Shown here in pieces: positions 9,870 through 21,502 of a DNA stretch of 64,000 nt. The stretch's first letter is position 1. Each line of letters starts with the position of its first letter. Origin of the DNA: Cheiracanthium punctorium (taxonomy: Eukaryota > Arthropoda > Arachnida > Araneae > Cheiracanthiidae); the NCBI GenBank assembly GCA_038373885.1, contig JAWZYV010013556.1, forward strand, positions 248,001 to 312,000. The letters are read 5' to 3'. Both the position numbers and the translations under genes were made by a program. The notes below the pieces were generated by a model that was not told where the DNA came from, did not search any database, and was given only the letters and a program-made list of their open reading frames with translations.

Positions 9870-12800
9870 ATGTAAATTAGATTTTTTGCATGAGAATAAT
9901 AAAAGTTAGAGATATTAAAATATGGCAAATTTTGAAGCAAATAAATTGGAGGTTCGTACAGTTTGATTTGGATTCTATTAAGCGTCTATTGTTCCGTCCA
10001 CTCCTATCCCTCCCCAAATAAAAGATTTTCCCTGAATAGAATTAGATGCAATAGACTTATGAGTTCCAATACAAAGGGCTTTTTCGAAAAAACTAACATC
10101 TTCAACATTCCAAGCATGAATTTGACCCAGTAGCTTACCCAGGATTTTATTTCTTGGAGGAGGGAGGATATGTGTCAAATTGTTAGCTAAGTTTCAGTTG
10201 TAAACTAAATATAAAATTGTAAGTTAAATAAAAGGTCACATTTCGGAGGGGGATGAGCTTCCGCTCCCTCAGACACCCCCCCCCCAACTTTGGATGCGCT
10301 CCTGATTTGATCTTCTGTAATATCTGAAACACCAGATATTTGTGCTTCCTAATACTTTATCAAACATTGAAAAGGACATTTTGCTGATTAAATTTTCATC
10401 AGACGATAAATTAAAATGTTGCAAAAGTTTTCTAAAAGTATTGCATTCTGCAGACGATAATATTAAATGAAGAAAGTGAAATAACAAACACAGTGATAAT
10501 AATGGGTCGGCAAAATGTAATTGCGAACTTTACATTAAATTCAAACAAATAATTTTTCAATCATCAAACTTTTCTTAAATTCGACCATAGCTGAGTAACA
10601 TTCCTGCTTGTAGTCAGAAGAGCAGAGAACAGCCTCTAACTCTGGCAACATTTCACCAGTCTAAGAGAACCTTCAAATGCCCAATAACAATTTCAAAATA
10701 CGAAATATTTTCAAAAATCTTTAAAAAATTCTCTTATCATTTTCTTAAAATCCTCTATACGGACTAGTGATAAATATTACGGACCAGAGAAGTTATGGAA
10801 TCACTTGTCTTTGGACCACTGACTAAATGTTCTAATTTTTACGCTGATATTCTTCGTAAAAAACTTTAAGGCTAGAAACAGTATTTCCCCCGTAAATAAT
10901 TTTTCTTTCTTATAACTATCGATAGCGAAATTAATGAAGGGCTAAAGTTCGGAAGCTACCTAGATTTAGCGTTTTTCAATTTGCAGAAAACCCAATGAAA
11001 TCGCGCAAAAAAGAATTCGCAATTGCTCTGGAAATTATCGTAAAAAATTGGGGAAATTTTATATTTATGTTAATTTGAAGATTTTCTTTCGTTTAATAAA
11101 GTCAAAATAGAATGTTGTCATTGAGAAAAACGAACTTAATGCAGAATTAAATATGAAGACAGCCCCTTATGCAAATTATATAACTAGTAAATTAAAATAT
11201 ACGTTATTTGCAAACGAAAGGTATGTTTAACTTTGCTGTACGACGAACGACGCCATGACAGAATAAAGTACAAGGGGGCGTTTTTATTTTCTTAGCTGTA
11301 CATACATGCGTACTACGTGCAGACATCAAGCTGAAAAATGCCAAAATAGATTTAGGGATAGTCAAAGTCAATATTTTCGTTAAAATTGAATTCCGAAATC
11401 TCTGCAATTCTACAATATTTCTTTTACTTTCCACGGTAAAATAAAGAACTTTGTTTTCGGCTGAATTTTTCTTGAACTTTAAAGGGAAATTATACATTAA
11501 ACTTTTTTATATCAAACAATTAGATTATGGGAAGTTTCGCAGCAAATATTAAAATTTTGTTAAGATGTTAAGGTGCACTTTTAAAATTCATACTCATCTA
11601 TTGAAAATATTACATCGTTATACAAACATTCTCATAATCAGTATACGTTTTTCTTTTTTCATGACAAGTAAATGTGAGACCCTATTTCACTAGTTTTAGA
11701 GTAAAGACATTTCCCTTTACATTAAAATGGAACTAAAACATATCTACAAAGCTGGAATACGTTTCTTGATGCGATTTCCATCGTTTTAGTCGTATAGCAT
11801 AACTGTCAACTGTCTGTTATCCGTTTAATGTAAACTTTTGCTTTCTTATCTAGCAGGCATTTTAAAATAAAAAGACACGTTTTTTATTCTATCTAAAATA
11901 TCGCTCTAAGATCGATTTAGTTTGTGTAGCGTATTGCTTCGCATGATCGTTTATTCTAGATACAGAAAACGTTCGAAAAATTTGAAAGAAAGCTTTAGTC
12001 AAAAAAATAAAAGCATGATCTTTCTTGACTATTTCGCAAACAGAAATTGAATGCGAAATGCAGAAAGTATTTGTTTTTTGAAATATTCTGCGTGTATGAT
12101 AAATTCTGAAAATTCTAGATGATATATTTGATTGTAGACAAAGAGGAGGCGAGTTGTTTGACATGTTGTTATAGTGGGTTTTGGTCCAATAGTTTCTGTA
12201 GCAAATGGCTTACGAAAGTATTATTTGTGGTAAACAATAGCTCAGTACATGCGTCTCATGAATATAAAAGCATTATTTTATTTTTCAGGGTAAAGCTTTT
12301 CCTATTAAGGTCCCGAATTCTTTATTCAGTCTTTTCAATACGTTCCTAATACGTCTTCATTTATCAAAATTAAATTTAAATTTTCTAAATTCGCAGGAAA
12401 GCAAATCGGATACTACATCAACGCGTCGATATAATTTTAAATTCTTCCCGCAAGTAAATACTGATTTACTTTTAATCATTACTTTTAATACCATAAGAAT
12501 ATTTACTCATTCCTTACCAATAAGTCCCCTTTTTTTAATATCTTGTTAAATTTATAAAGCTGTTAGTTTCTAATTGGTTTATTTCACGTCAAGTCAAACA
12601 CAAAATTAGAAAAAGTTTGCCACACCCTCTCAGATTTTCTTCAAATTTTGTGTAAATGTTTACAGAATAGGATAACTCTAAAACTGAAGGGTCTACGATA
12701 ATTAATTATCGAGAAATTAACTGTGCATTTTTTTTCTCCATGATAAGCCATTTTCTGAATTTCTTAAATAACTCCCTACCTGTAGAAGTTACTGAAGTGA

Positions 12801-13925
12801 AAATTTATTTCTAAGGGTAACTTTTCAAGCTGATTCCAAAACTTTTATGAAAATTTGCGTATCTTCTACAGTTCATGCATAAGCATTGTATTTACTAAAA
12901 AACATCATGAATTTTTTTCGGCATGTTTGACCGGAAACACGGAATTTTTATATGTTACGGTATACCACTACAACCCCCAAAAATTTGATCTTGGCTTTCT
13001 GCTCAGGAGCTGAGCAAAAATTTATTAAATTTTCAGGAGACTTTTCGTATATTTTCTCAGCAATACGTTTTAAGTAATTTTCAGAAGATTAAATCTAAAT
13101 AAATACAAAATTTTACATTTTGACTGTTATCATATAGAAAATCCTGATGCCAATCCATAGAATGAAAAACACTCCAAAGCTTATTTTTTTTTCCAATTAC
13201 CCAAAATTAAAGTTACAATGTGAGCGTAGGGTGTGTCCAGTGAGCTCTCCAGGTCTTATTCCCTAACAGCACTTGCTTGCTAAATGCTGTAGGAAGAGAT
13301 GTTGCATGTTGAAAACTCCCTCCAAGAACCCTTCAAGCGCTCAACCCTTAAATTCAATGGGTATATTGCCTTTTGGCAGCACACCTAATTTAGTTTCATA
13401 AACATAAATCAAATAAAATTGAAGTTTTAATCAGAAAGTCTTAAAACTGATGTCTGCTAAATATTAAAGAATATTATTTAGAAATTTTTATTTTATGTAA
13501 AGCTCCATGCTGCTTTTTTAATAAACGGAACCAAAATACATCATTCATATTAAGGGATAAATCGGCGCTCTTGCAAGAGTAAGTAGGAGTGCACGATAGT
13601 TGATCAATATCAGCATTAACAGCATGGAAACTCGACGTGCGATCGTATCACCTGCACGCGGTGGGCAGACGTTTTATTAGAGTAAGCAAACAAAGAGTTA
13701 TGACGTAGGCTATCTGTACCAGTGTTGCTCTCATTTGCATACATAAAACTCCTGCTTAAATATTTTTGTTCAAGCATTTTTTTGCCTTAAAGCAAAAAGT
13801 ATTGGTATGCCAAATTCCCATGTCTTAAACCCAATTTTCGTCTAAAAATCTCATTTTTTGTTTTTAAACACATTTTTGCAACCTTAATTTTGGACATTAG
13901 CGCATGTTTGTAAAATATTTATTCA
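9870..13925. other. AT-rich non-coding stretch
   Basis: No supported gene. It contains a C-run near 10276, a somewhat GC-richer patch at 13210-13380, and a 16-bp palindrome CGATAATTAATTATCG near 12697. The longest minus frame (11204-11497) has no recognisable domain and no coding support. Confidence 0.5.
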
Positions 13926-13929
13926 CTGG

Positions 13930-14700
13930 TTGTGCTCACTCTCTCCTAGGTTTACCCTGTTTTACATCAAGAACGTTACTAACCTTTTTACTTGTTTGAT
14001 CGACGGGTGTATAAGAGAAATCTGCTATCAGTGCTTCTTAATCTTTGGAGATGAACACGTTGTTGGCCTTTATGTCGAGGTGACAGAAGTGGCTCTTGTG
14101 CAGGCAATCAACTCCGCACAGAATTCCTCTCATTCATCTTTAGATGCTGGACAGCCCACAGGAATCTTTTATAAATTCTTTGTGGGAAAGAACGTGGTAC
14201 AAACTTGTTTCCAACAACGGTATCAGGTACGTGTATATTTCCAGCCGGGGAATAAAAACTGTCTCCAATAAGGGCAGCACGTTGGTGCCATATCTGTGTC
14301 CAATATGTCGAGGTGGTCCCATGCCGAGGTGGCAGATGTGGCTCTTGTGCAGGTAATCAACGCCGCACACAATTCTTCTCATTCACCTTTTAATGGTGCA
14401 CAGCCCACAGGGGTCTTTTAGAAATTCTATGTGGGACAGAACGTGGCACAAAGTTGTTTCCAACAACGACATCAAGTACGTATATGCTTCCAGCCGTAGA
14501 ATGAAACCTGGCTCCAATAAGGGCAGCACGTTGGGACAATATCTGCATCCCATTTTGCGGCATTCGTTTGCCCTCAACAATTTTTGCTGCAACCCCCTGC
14601 CTGTTTTACTATGACATCTCCAAATCGCGAAGAGAGAGAGAGTTTGGTCTTCCAATTCAGTTCTACGAAACATGGCATAGGACATTTCTTTCTTCATTTC
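13930..14700 (-). pseudogene. protein kinase-like pseudogene with internal duplication
   Basis: Read on the minus strand, frames spell kinase-like pieces in the right order. From 14697 down there is an N-lobe-like segment starting MKKEMSYAMF. Near 14560-14520 comes CPNVLPLLEP, like the 'HPNVLPLL' before kinase strand beta-4. The stretch to about 14400 contains YLMSLLETTLCHVLSHIEFL. A catalytic-loop region follows: CGVDYLHKSHICHL (14370-14330, decayed) and again CGVDCLHKSHFCHL continuing DIKANNVFISKD (14120-14050). The second copy keeps H-x-D-I-K-A-N-N-V (HRDLKxxN-type loop), and ALIADFSYT follows where DFG is expected, with Ser for Gly. Stops and frameshifts separate the blocks. A 249-bp segment is duplicated in frame. 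It is probably a dead copy of a Ser/Thr kinase, subfamily unknown. Confidence 0.7.
14070..14560 (+). repeat. 249-bp tandem duplication inside the kinase relic
   Basis: GGCTCTTGTG recurs at 14091 and 14340 and ACAGCCCACA at 14151 and 14400, each 249 bp apart (83 codons exactly). Both copies contain GGGCAGCACGTTG and TTGTTTCCAACAACG. The copies differ at many sites, so the duplication is old. Confidence 0.85.
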
Positions 14701-14704
14701 ATTA

Positions 14705-15370
14705 CATTTGGCAGCAATTATCTTTACTTTTCAGCTGTCGAGAACTTTTTTTTTATTATTTAACGGAGTATTCTACCATTATTCAGAAACATATCAAAGC
14801 ACATTGCCAGATTATCAATAATGCGTTCATTGAAAATAATCTGTATTATTGGGAAGCTATGAGAATAAACTAAAAACTATCATGTCTGCGTGATTGTTGC
14901 ATTGAGATTTTAACAATGCATATAAGAATGTAGGAGGAGATTTATTTTTTTTAAATCTTGTAGTAAAATTTTATTGTTGTTTTTTTGCGATGAATTTATA
15001 AACATCAGTATTATACCTCCTTTAGATCGTTGGCGCTGAGGACCAAGTGGTGCATAAGTTCTCTCATTAAAATTATTCAGTGGATCGCTTACTCCACATT
15101 GTATTAAGCATTCGAATAAGCACATATATACAGATAATATTAGTTAAATAAATATTTGGTGTAAATATGCTTTAGCCCACTTCGTGGTGATTGTCAACAA
15201 ATGCCAAATTGGCGCGTTTGTGTGGGCGTCTCTCACTGCCGGTCCTTAAGTGCGGTACGAAGCAAAAAAATGCGCCCCCTCTGCCAAACATATGTAGCTA
15301 TAAAAGTTTTCAAAGGAGTAAAACAAGGATTTCAACAATATATGGACATTTAATCTACAAAAATATATTA
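14705..15370. other. AT-rich spacer
   Basis: No supported feature. A small GC-richer patch at 15210-15290 precedes the Helitron end. Confidence 0.5.
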
Positions 15371-15649
15371 TAACTAGCTGCTACCCGCAGCTTCGTCCGC
15401 ACCGGCTTTAGAGTTAGGTCCCAATAGAAATGAAGCATGTGTGAATAACACATATGTTTGCGACAAAAGAAACTGCATTTTAATATTATTTGCTTTTTAC
15501 TTATTTAATATGCATGTAGTATGCTTAAGTTATAATGCATGGTAGTATACTTCATTTAAAATAACAAAGTATGCAGAGTTACTGAATTTAGATTTGTTTT
15601 CAGGCATTTGGCGAATAGAGACAGTTACGACAGTATTTGCGAACTGTTT

Positions 15650-16400
15650 TTGGCGTTCTTGTAAAAGAAATATACTATACGCATGAATATACTATATGCA
15701 TGAATTTTAGCCTTTGTTAATCAGGAATAGTGCAGTTTCTATTAGCGAAACAGTTTTATAATCGGTTCTATAGTTACAGAGATACCCATAGAGCGTAATG
15801 TATTAGAATTATTTTGAGTGTTCCTGTAAAGGAACTATTTGCGCTACATGCATGAATTTTAGCCTATAACACTCAAGAATATTGTAGCTTACTACAGTGA
15901 AAAAAGTTTTGGAATCAGTTCAGTACTTACAGAGATACACATAGAGCGTGACGTAATTCTTATGAGTATCCCTGTAAAAGAACTATTTGTGATAGATGCA
16001 TAAAAGGTAGCCTATAACACTCAAGGTCCCACCAGTTTCTGAGAAGTTCTACTCTCAAAACTGGATGGCTGGAGGTGCCAGGTTCAAACCCTGGTCGTGC
16101 CTGTCGACCTAGCCGCTCGCAGTTTTTCGCGGTTTTCTCCAAAACCTCGCGTAAATACGGGCTAGGATCCCTTAGAAAGTTCCCCACAGAGGAATTCTCC
16201 ATATAGGCCTAGAACCCTCGTTCAGTCAATCGGTCTTAATCCACAAATAAACAAACAATAATACTCAGGAATAGTCTAGCTAAGTTTTAGAATCGGTTTA
16301 GTAGCTATAAAATTTCCGTAAAGCGCAATGCATTAGAATTATTTTGAGTGTTTTTGTAAAAGAATTATTTATGCTGTATGCTTGAAAGGTTGCCTGTATG
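15650..16400 (+). repeat. ~155-bp tandem array inside the Helitron
   Basis: Repeats of 'TTCCTGTAAAGGAACTATTT..TGCATGAATTTTAGCCTATAACACTCA..' begin near 15655, 15820, 15968 and 16349. Intervening blocks (ACAGAGATACCCATAGAGCG and variants) are shared. The third unit is split by the SINE at 16026-16262. Confidence 0.85.
16026..16262 (+). mobile_element. tRNA-derived SINE, near full length
   Basis: The 5' part contains a pol III B-box-like GGTTCAAACCC (16081-16091) followed by CTGGTCGTGCC. The body has CGGTTTTCTCCAAAACCTCG, GTAAATACGGGCTAGGA and CCTTAGAAAGTTCCCC, and the 3' end is an AAAC/AAAT-rich tail. The flanks ACTCAAG (16019) and ACTCAGG (16263) fit a target-site duplication, and the split Helitron unit continues directly on both sides. 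It is the best copy of a family also seen at 1927, 33134 (minus), 39733, 55193 and 59425; the last four are a diverged subfamily. Confidence 0.85.
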
Positions 16401-16524
16401 TTAATCCAGGTCATAAGCTATCTTCATTCCGAATTTTTCCAAATCCGTTCAGCCATTTGTGTGTGATTCAGTCAAAAACATCTAAACGCACAAACGTACA
16501 CATTTTTTATATTATTGGTAGGAT

Positions 16525-17161
16525 TTAGAAATTTATGAACTTTAAGAAACACATTTGGACTTTTCTTTCTAATGCTTTTTAATTTGGCGTAAAATCAACA
16601 TAATTTCCATACCATTTCATGTTTTTCAAATGCATGTTTATCTGCAAATAGAATTTCTGCTTTATTTCAAAAGCATGAATCATTTTGTAACACGGTTTTT
16701 AATTAATAATTAGAAAAGTATTTAAAATTTCAAAATTCTGAGCCTCAGGTGCACTTTACCGAAGTCATGGGCTTCTATGCTCAAATTTTCAAAGCTCTGC
16801 TGTCTGTAGATTTGTCTGGAGAACATTCATTTTTATTATTAGAGATAGATAGATTTGGCATAAAACTGGCATAATTTCCGTGGTATTTAATGTTTTTCAG
16901 ATGCTCGCGCTTCTTTATTGAAGTAATAGCATTCTTGTTAGCTCAAAACATGAATCATTTGATACGGACGAAACTCGTCAAGCATGGCAACGTAAAAACG
17001 GTTTTTAATTAATAATTAAAAAAGTAATTAAAAATCTAAAATTTTAAGTAGTCTATAACCATCTTCAGGGTCCCATCTATATCTAAATTCATCCTAATCG
17101 ATTAAGCGGTTTAGGCGTGAAAGCGTCATAAACAAACAAACTCACTTTCGCATTTATAATA
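16525..17161 (-). mobile_element. Helitron-like fragment with ~270-bp internal duplication
   Basis: The right end (TCGATTAAGCGGTTTAGGCG..CACTTTCGCATTTATAAT) is the same kind of terminus as 16412-16523. Two internal copies of 'ATTTGGC.TAAAA..GGCATAATTTCC..CGGTTTTTAATTAATAATTA' start at 16582 and 16853. The extreme tip is lost because a TA-targeting MITE has inserted at 17160-17161. Confidence 0.65.
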
Positions 17162-17320
17162 CACTGTTAAAACTATCAGTTCAACGTTGAACCATGCATT
17201 GGTGAAAAGTAAACCGAGTTACCAAAAGATGGTGCGATCACTTTTACAAAAACAAGAATTATTGGTTCAACTTGAAGTATGGTTCGAAGTTACACCATGA
17301 TTCGGTATTTTCTCCGCTGT
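17162..17320 (+). mobile_element. left end of a TA-flanked MITE/transposon
   Basis: It begins CACTGTTAAAAC directly after a TA dinucleotide, with subterminal GTTCAACGTTGAACCAT and ATTGGTG. The same terminus, inverted, closes the element at 24785. A TA target points to the Tc1/mariner type. No right end is found nearby. It contains ATGGTTCGAAGTTACACCAT, a degenerate form of the 24-bp unit at 24465. Confidence 0.7.
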
Positions 17321-17439
17321 TCAGCGATCGAAATAAACCAACCAACCATTGAGAAACACAACACAGCGACAGCGGCATCCGCGACCGTTCGCGTTAGGGT
17401 TAGCAAGAAGGTGAAGGTGTCTGAATTCGTATCTGCAAA

Positions 17440-17720
17440 TCTCTTCTTGGAGCCCAATAAGGTATGTATTGTATATTTCTCATTCATTTATTATTTATAT
17501 GTGAATTCTGAAATGTGTTTTGACCTAATAAGAATATTAACACAAATTTACTGTATTTAGAGCTTAAATACGACTGTGCCGCATGCAGCTGCCTATATGA
17601 TTTCTGACAATCAAAAAAGTATGTGTATTTTTTATCGTTTTAGTATTTAGATGTGAATTTTTCGCCTTATATTATTTAAGATTTATGTTTTCCACACATT
17701 TATTGAATTCAGAGCCAAAA
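17440..17720 (+). repeat. dispersed duplicated segment, copy 1
   Basis: TTGGAGCC..ATAAGGTATGTAT..TTTATATGTGAATTCT..AAGAATATTAACACAAATTTA..TGTATT.AGAGC is repeated twice here (17450 and ~17610) and twice at 20455-20715. Each unit runs from an AG|GTATGT donor-like site to a TT(C/T)AG acceptor-like site. It may be duplicated intron sequence. Confidence 0.7.
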
Positions 17721-17724
17721 TATA

Positions 17725-20450
17725 ACAAGTGTGCTGCTTCTTGCCGTGTGCTTAATCCTGTATCTGGTTTGTTGTGATCACTTAAGTACGAGATAAATTC
17801 CGTAAGCGGGGGCAGTGTAGAGGTAGTGTTTTGGTTATGTTCAATTTGTATTATATTTCATTTGAAATATGTGTAGAAAGGTTTTAATAAGCTGTTTAGA
17901 TAAGTGTATTGTAGCTTTGGTTTTATGTTTTCTTGTATATAGACGTTAAAAAAAAAAGAAATTCGCCTACTAAACCTGCCCCTGCTTACAGAATTATTCC
18001 CGCAATGCATGCAAGCTTTGTTTTGGGTTACCGTACGTCTGCGATTAGCCTGGACGGACAGCCAACCCTACTGTCTGGGGGTTTGTTTTACAATTATGGG
18101 GTAAATGTATTCAGCAGAAAGGCATAAACTTTCAGTATCCATACTGTTAAATATTCTGCTAAATGTTAAAATTCAGATTTTTCTTGCAAAATATATGATG
18201 TAATAATCAACGAACAAAAGATTTCTGAAAAGTCATGCCTAATGAAAAATACTAATGAATAAATAAAGTTTAATATTCCAGTGAATTTTCATGACTTAGA
18301 TAATTTCAAAAATATGTAATGGTTGCCCTTCCTCACCCACCCCCTTCAAAAAAAAAACCCTCATAGAACACTGTACTATATGCACTCAAAAATTTGGCAC
18401 GCCATCTATGCAACTATTATGAGACTACCCAAGGTAGCAATAATTAGTAGCTCATCCACTTATTTAGAAATTAATGCTTATTTCAGCTATTCCTTCTCAT
18501 TGATTTACACTAAGGGTTTCCTACAGGCTGCCTGCGGCCCTCGATGTCTTCCTCTGTGGCCTATGAAGCTTTCTGGGAAAATAATTTGCTACTTCGAATT
18601 AGATGCTCTTATTTAAGGAAAAGAAGTTTTTGTGAAATCCATGTCAGTTTTGAATAGTTTTCATTTGCAAATAAATTTGATTTTCTTTGTTTTCCATGCA
18701 ATTTGGTGCTTCCATGCGTGATCTCTTACCTCCCCTCGCTTTTCACATCCGTTAACTCGTCTGTGGACTTATTTGATTCAAAGATAGAAGCCACCTCTCA
18801 GTTTTTAATTTACTCCATCTCCCGAGACTCAGCAACAGAACTTGCTGTAAAATCCTTTCTGGAGCTACAGCAGACAGACACCGATTATCATTGAACATTT
18901 AGTGTGTTTTTAATTCCCAACACTACACTCAGTCCGAGTAGTAAATGTCGAGTATTCTGCTACTCGGTACATCACTAATCTCTATGATGGTACATTTGAA
19001 AGTTTACCTTAATTTCATGAACTTTAAGTTCAGCTATGGACCTAAGCCATTTTTTTTTAAAAGTATGTATTTCCAATATTAAAGGTTTTATACTCGATTT
19101 ATGATTTTTTAGAACTTCCTTTGTTTTCTTTAATTCATTTTTATATGCGAAAATATTCAGGCAAAAATTCAAGGGGATATTCCTTTCTCTGGTGTCGCCC
19201 TCACCCTCCCTCCCCAAAGATATATATATGTGTGTGTGTGTGTGTGTGTCGGGGCACGAAATTTCCACTCACCGACTCGCTGTTGGTGAGTTCGAATTTG
19301 GTCTAATTATGGATGGAGTTCATGTTCATACATGGAAAAAAAAAGTTGACACAGCCGGATGTAGAAAGTATGTAAAGATACAATTTCACATACCATTTAT
19401 CCTTTAAAAGAAAAAGAAAAAAAAAACGATATGTTCAGCAGAACAATTAAAGCGAAGTGCCCTTTATGCCTATGCATTCTCTCTTCACGTTTTGCGCAGC
19501 CCAGCTTTTAACCGAATTAAAACTGCATATAGGAATGCATTATCAACAAGCACTATGAACGATCTTTTTAACTATATCCATATAAATGGGCCAGATGTTG
19601 AAAACTTTCATCCAGATGATGCCACTAACTAGTGGTAGTACTTTAGTTCTGACAGGCAAATATACACAAATTCGTATTAGATATGACCCTTTAAAAGCGA
19701 AACTTTTTTTTTTTTTTTTTTAATTGGCTCTTCATTTATGTTCATAAATACTACAATCTTTATGAAATCTCAAATACAATACATTAAAATGATTTTCAAT
19801 TACAATGAGACCATTTTATTATATAAAATAACTTGGCATATTTCTAGCATTTCTTAATTAGAAAAAAATCCCAAAATACATAAAAAGTAAAATATACGGC
19901 AACTCAACTTTGTGGCGAATACATTATTTTTTTGGCAAGTATATTCCAAGCTGAAATTTCAGGCCCTGTATATGCTATATCAATTTTTATAAGCTGTACT
20001 GCATTCTAATTTTTGAGTTGTCAGCCATGCCTCAAAAATATTTCTGGCTACGCTACTGCTTGAATACATTTGATTTGAAATAACGCATCTGTAGTTGTTC
20101 TAAGAAATTACATAAATAAAAGTTCATTATGTTATGCTTATTACTTATGTACAAATAAGGTAAAAATTTCAAAGCTGTATAATATTAAGAAAAGTTCTTT
20201 TGGATATAAAATTAGGTATTATTTGAATTTGAGTGTTGTAAGTTCTCTTTATATATATTTTTAGATATGAGTAGTTTATTCCCTGTGTATTTTGATTGAT
20301 GTATTGTATTTTATATTTCTTTGACAAAGTTGAAATTAAATTTCTTTACACTCTATAACAGCACTATCCTATTATTTCAGATTCTATAGGCATGCATGGT
20401 ATTTAAGAAAAAAAACTGTTTTGATTTTGACAACGTGTGTTGTATGTTAC
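17725..20450. other. AT-rich stretch with a few unassigned ORFs
   Basis: Short plus-strand frames at 17933-18127 and 18703-18894 have better amino-acid complexity than background and pyrimidine-AG sequences upstream, but no family is recognised. Exon status is unsupported. Confidence 0.4.
19220..19249 (+). repeat. (TA)n(TG)n microsatellite
   Basis: A TATATATA tract passes into an uninterrupted TG tract ending GTGTC. Confidence 0.95.
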
Positions 20451-20454
20451 AGTG

Positions 20455-20715
20455 CTGCAAACTGTACTTTGGAGCCGATTAGGTATGTATATTTTTATTT
20501 CATTTAGTATTTATATGTGAATTCTTAAAATGAGTTTTAATATAATAAGAATATTAACACAAATTTATTGTATTCAGAGCCAATATACCAAGTTTTCTGT
20601 ATATGTATGTATCGATAATGTATGTATATTTTTAATCCTTTTAGTATTTATATGTGAATTTTTAAAGAAGTTCTAATCTATTAGCACAAATTGGTTGTAT
20701 CCAGAGCCATAGTAA
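20455..20715 (+). repeat. dispersed duplicated segment, copy 2
   Basis: Close match to 17440-17720 in the same orientation, again as two tandem sub-units (20470 and ~20615). It indicates a ~3-kb-spaced duplication. Confidence 0.7.
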
Positions 20716-20719
20716 TCTG

Positions 20720-21495
20720 TGAGTTAATTATGAATTTCTGCATGGTTTCTTGATTATAGTAATAGATATAAGCTTTGTTTTCGATTACTGTACTTATGTA
20801 ATTTCAAAAATATTTATTGAGTTGGGCTAAAAAAAAAGTGCTAATTCTAGTTTGTTACGAGAACAAAATTTCATCTTATGAAGAACTGTGCTATAATATG
20901 CAGTTAGAAAAATTCACCTCATGTCGACTGCAACTGCTATGTTTACTTAGGGGTAGCGATGTTCACTGGGAAAAATCACATTAAGAATTAATTATTATTT
21001 CAGATACAGGGCTGGCTCTCAGTCGTCCTATATATCCTATATTTCTAATATATTTTTTTAAACTGCCAAAAACGTCCTATATTTTACAAAAATCCTATAT
21101 TCAGTCAAATTTCCTATATCTGTACAAAACTTTTTACTGTACATTAACCTAAAATGTAAACCTCTTTCTATTTTTATCCCTTTTAAGCGCCTGGAAAACC
21201 ATTAAAAAAAAAAGTACCTGTCATTCTGTCTGTGATGCTTATTTTGGTTCACTCATATAACGACTGAATACAAATTAAATAAAATTTGACATATTAATAG
21301 GTGGTTACTCAACCTGAACATCAAATATTTTCACGATTTTAGAATTTTGTGAAAATTTAGTCAAAATGCTTAAATTTTTGTTCATACATGAACTACAAGT
21401 ACAGCGAATGAAATAAAAAGTTGGTATACAGATATGTAATCATTAACTTAAACTAATGGATCTCTTTCAAAATTTTCTATAGATTTTAAGATTTT
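20720..21495. other. AT-rich spacer with degenerate TCCTATAT repeats
   Basis: Around 21025-21125 the motif CCTATATT/TCCTATAT recurs irregularly six or more times. No coding is supported. Confidence 0.5.
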
Positions 21496-21502
21496 TTTCA
21501 AA

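Larger units (their letters stand above)
15374..16523 (-). mobile_element. non-autonomous Helitron (minus strand), SINE-interrupted
   Basis: On the minus strand the element starts TCCTACCAATAATATAAAAA (5' TC, host A before it) and ends GCTGCGGGTAGCAGCTAG (3' CTAG, host T after it). The terminal CTRR sits just after a GCTGC..GCAGC hairpin. These are Helitron hallmarks, and both ends resemble the HINE/MINE-type elements common in arthropods. The subterminal segment AAATCCGTTCAGCCATTTGT (plus strand) is also typical. There is no Rep/helicase coding. Internally it carries about four ~155-bp tandem units, one interrupted by a SINE. Confidence 0.8.

Noticed and set aside
11204..11497. 97-codon minus frame
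   Set aside because: No family features, no splice or poly-A context, and AT-rich codons typical of chance frames.
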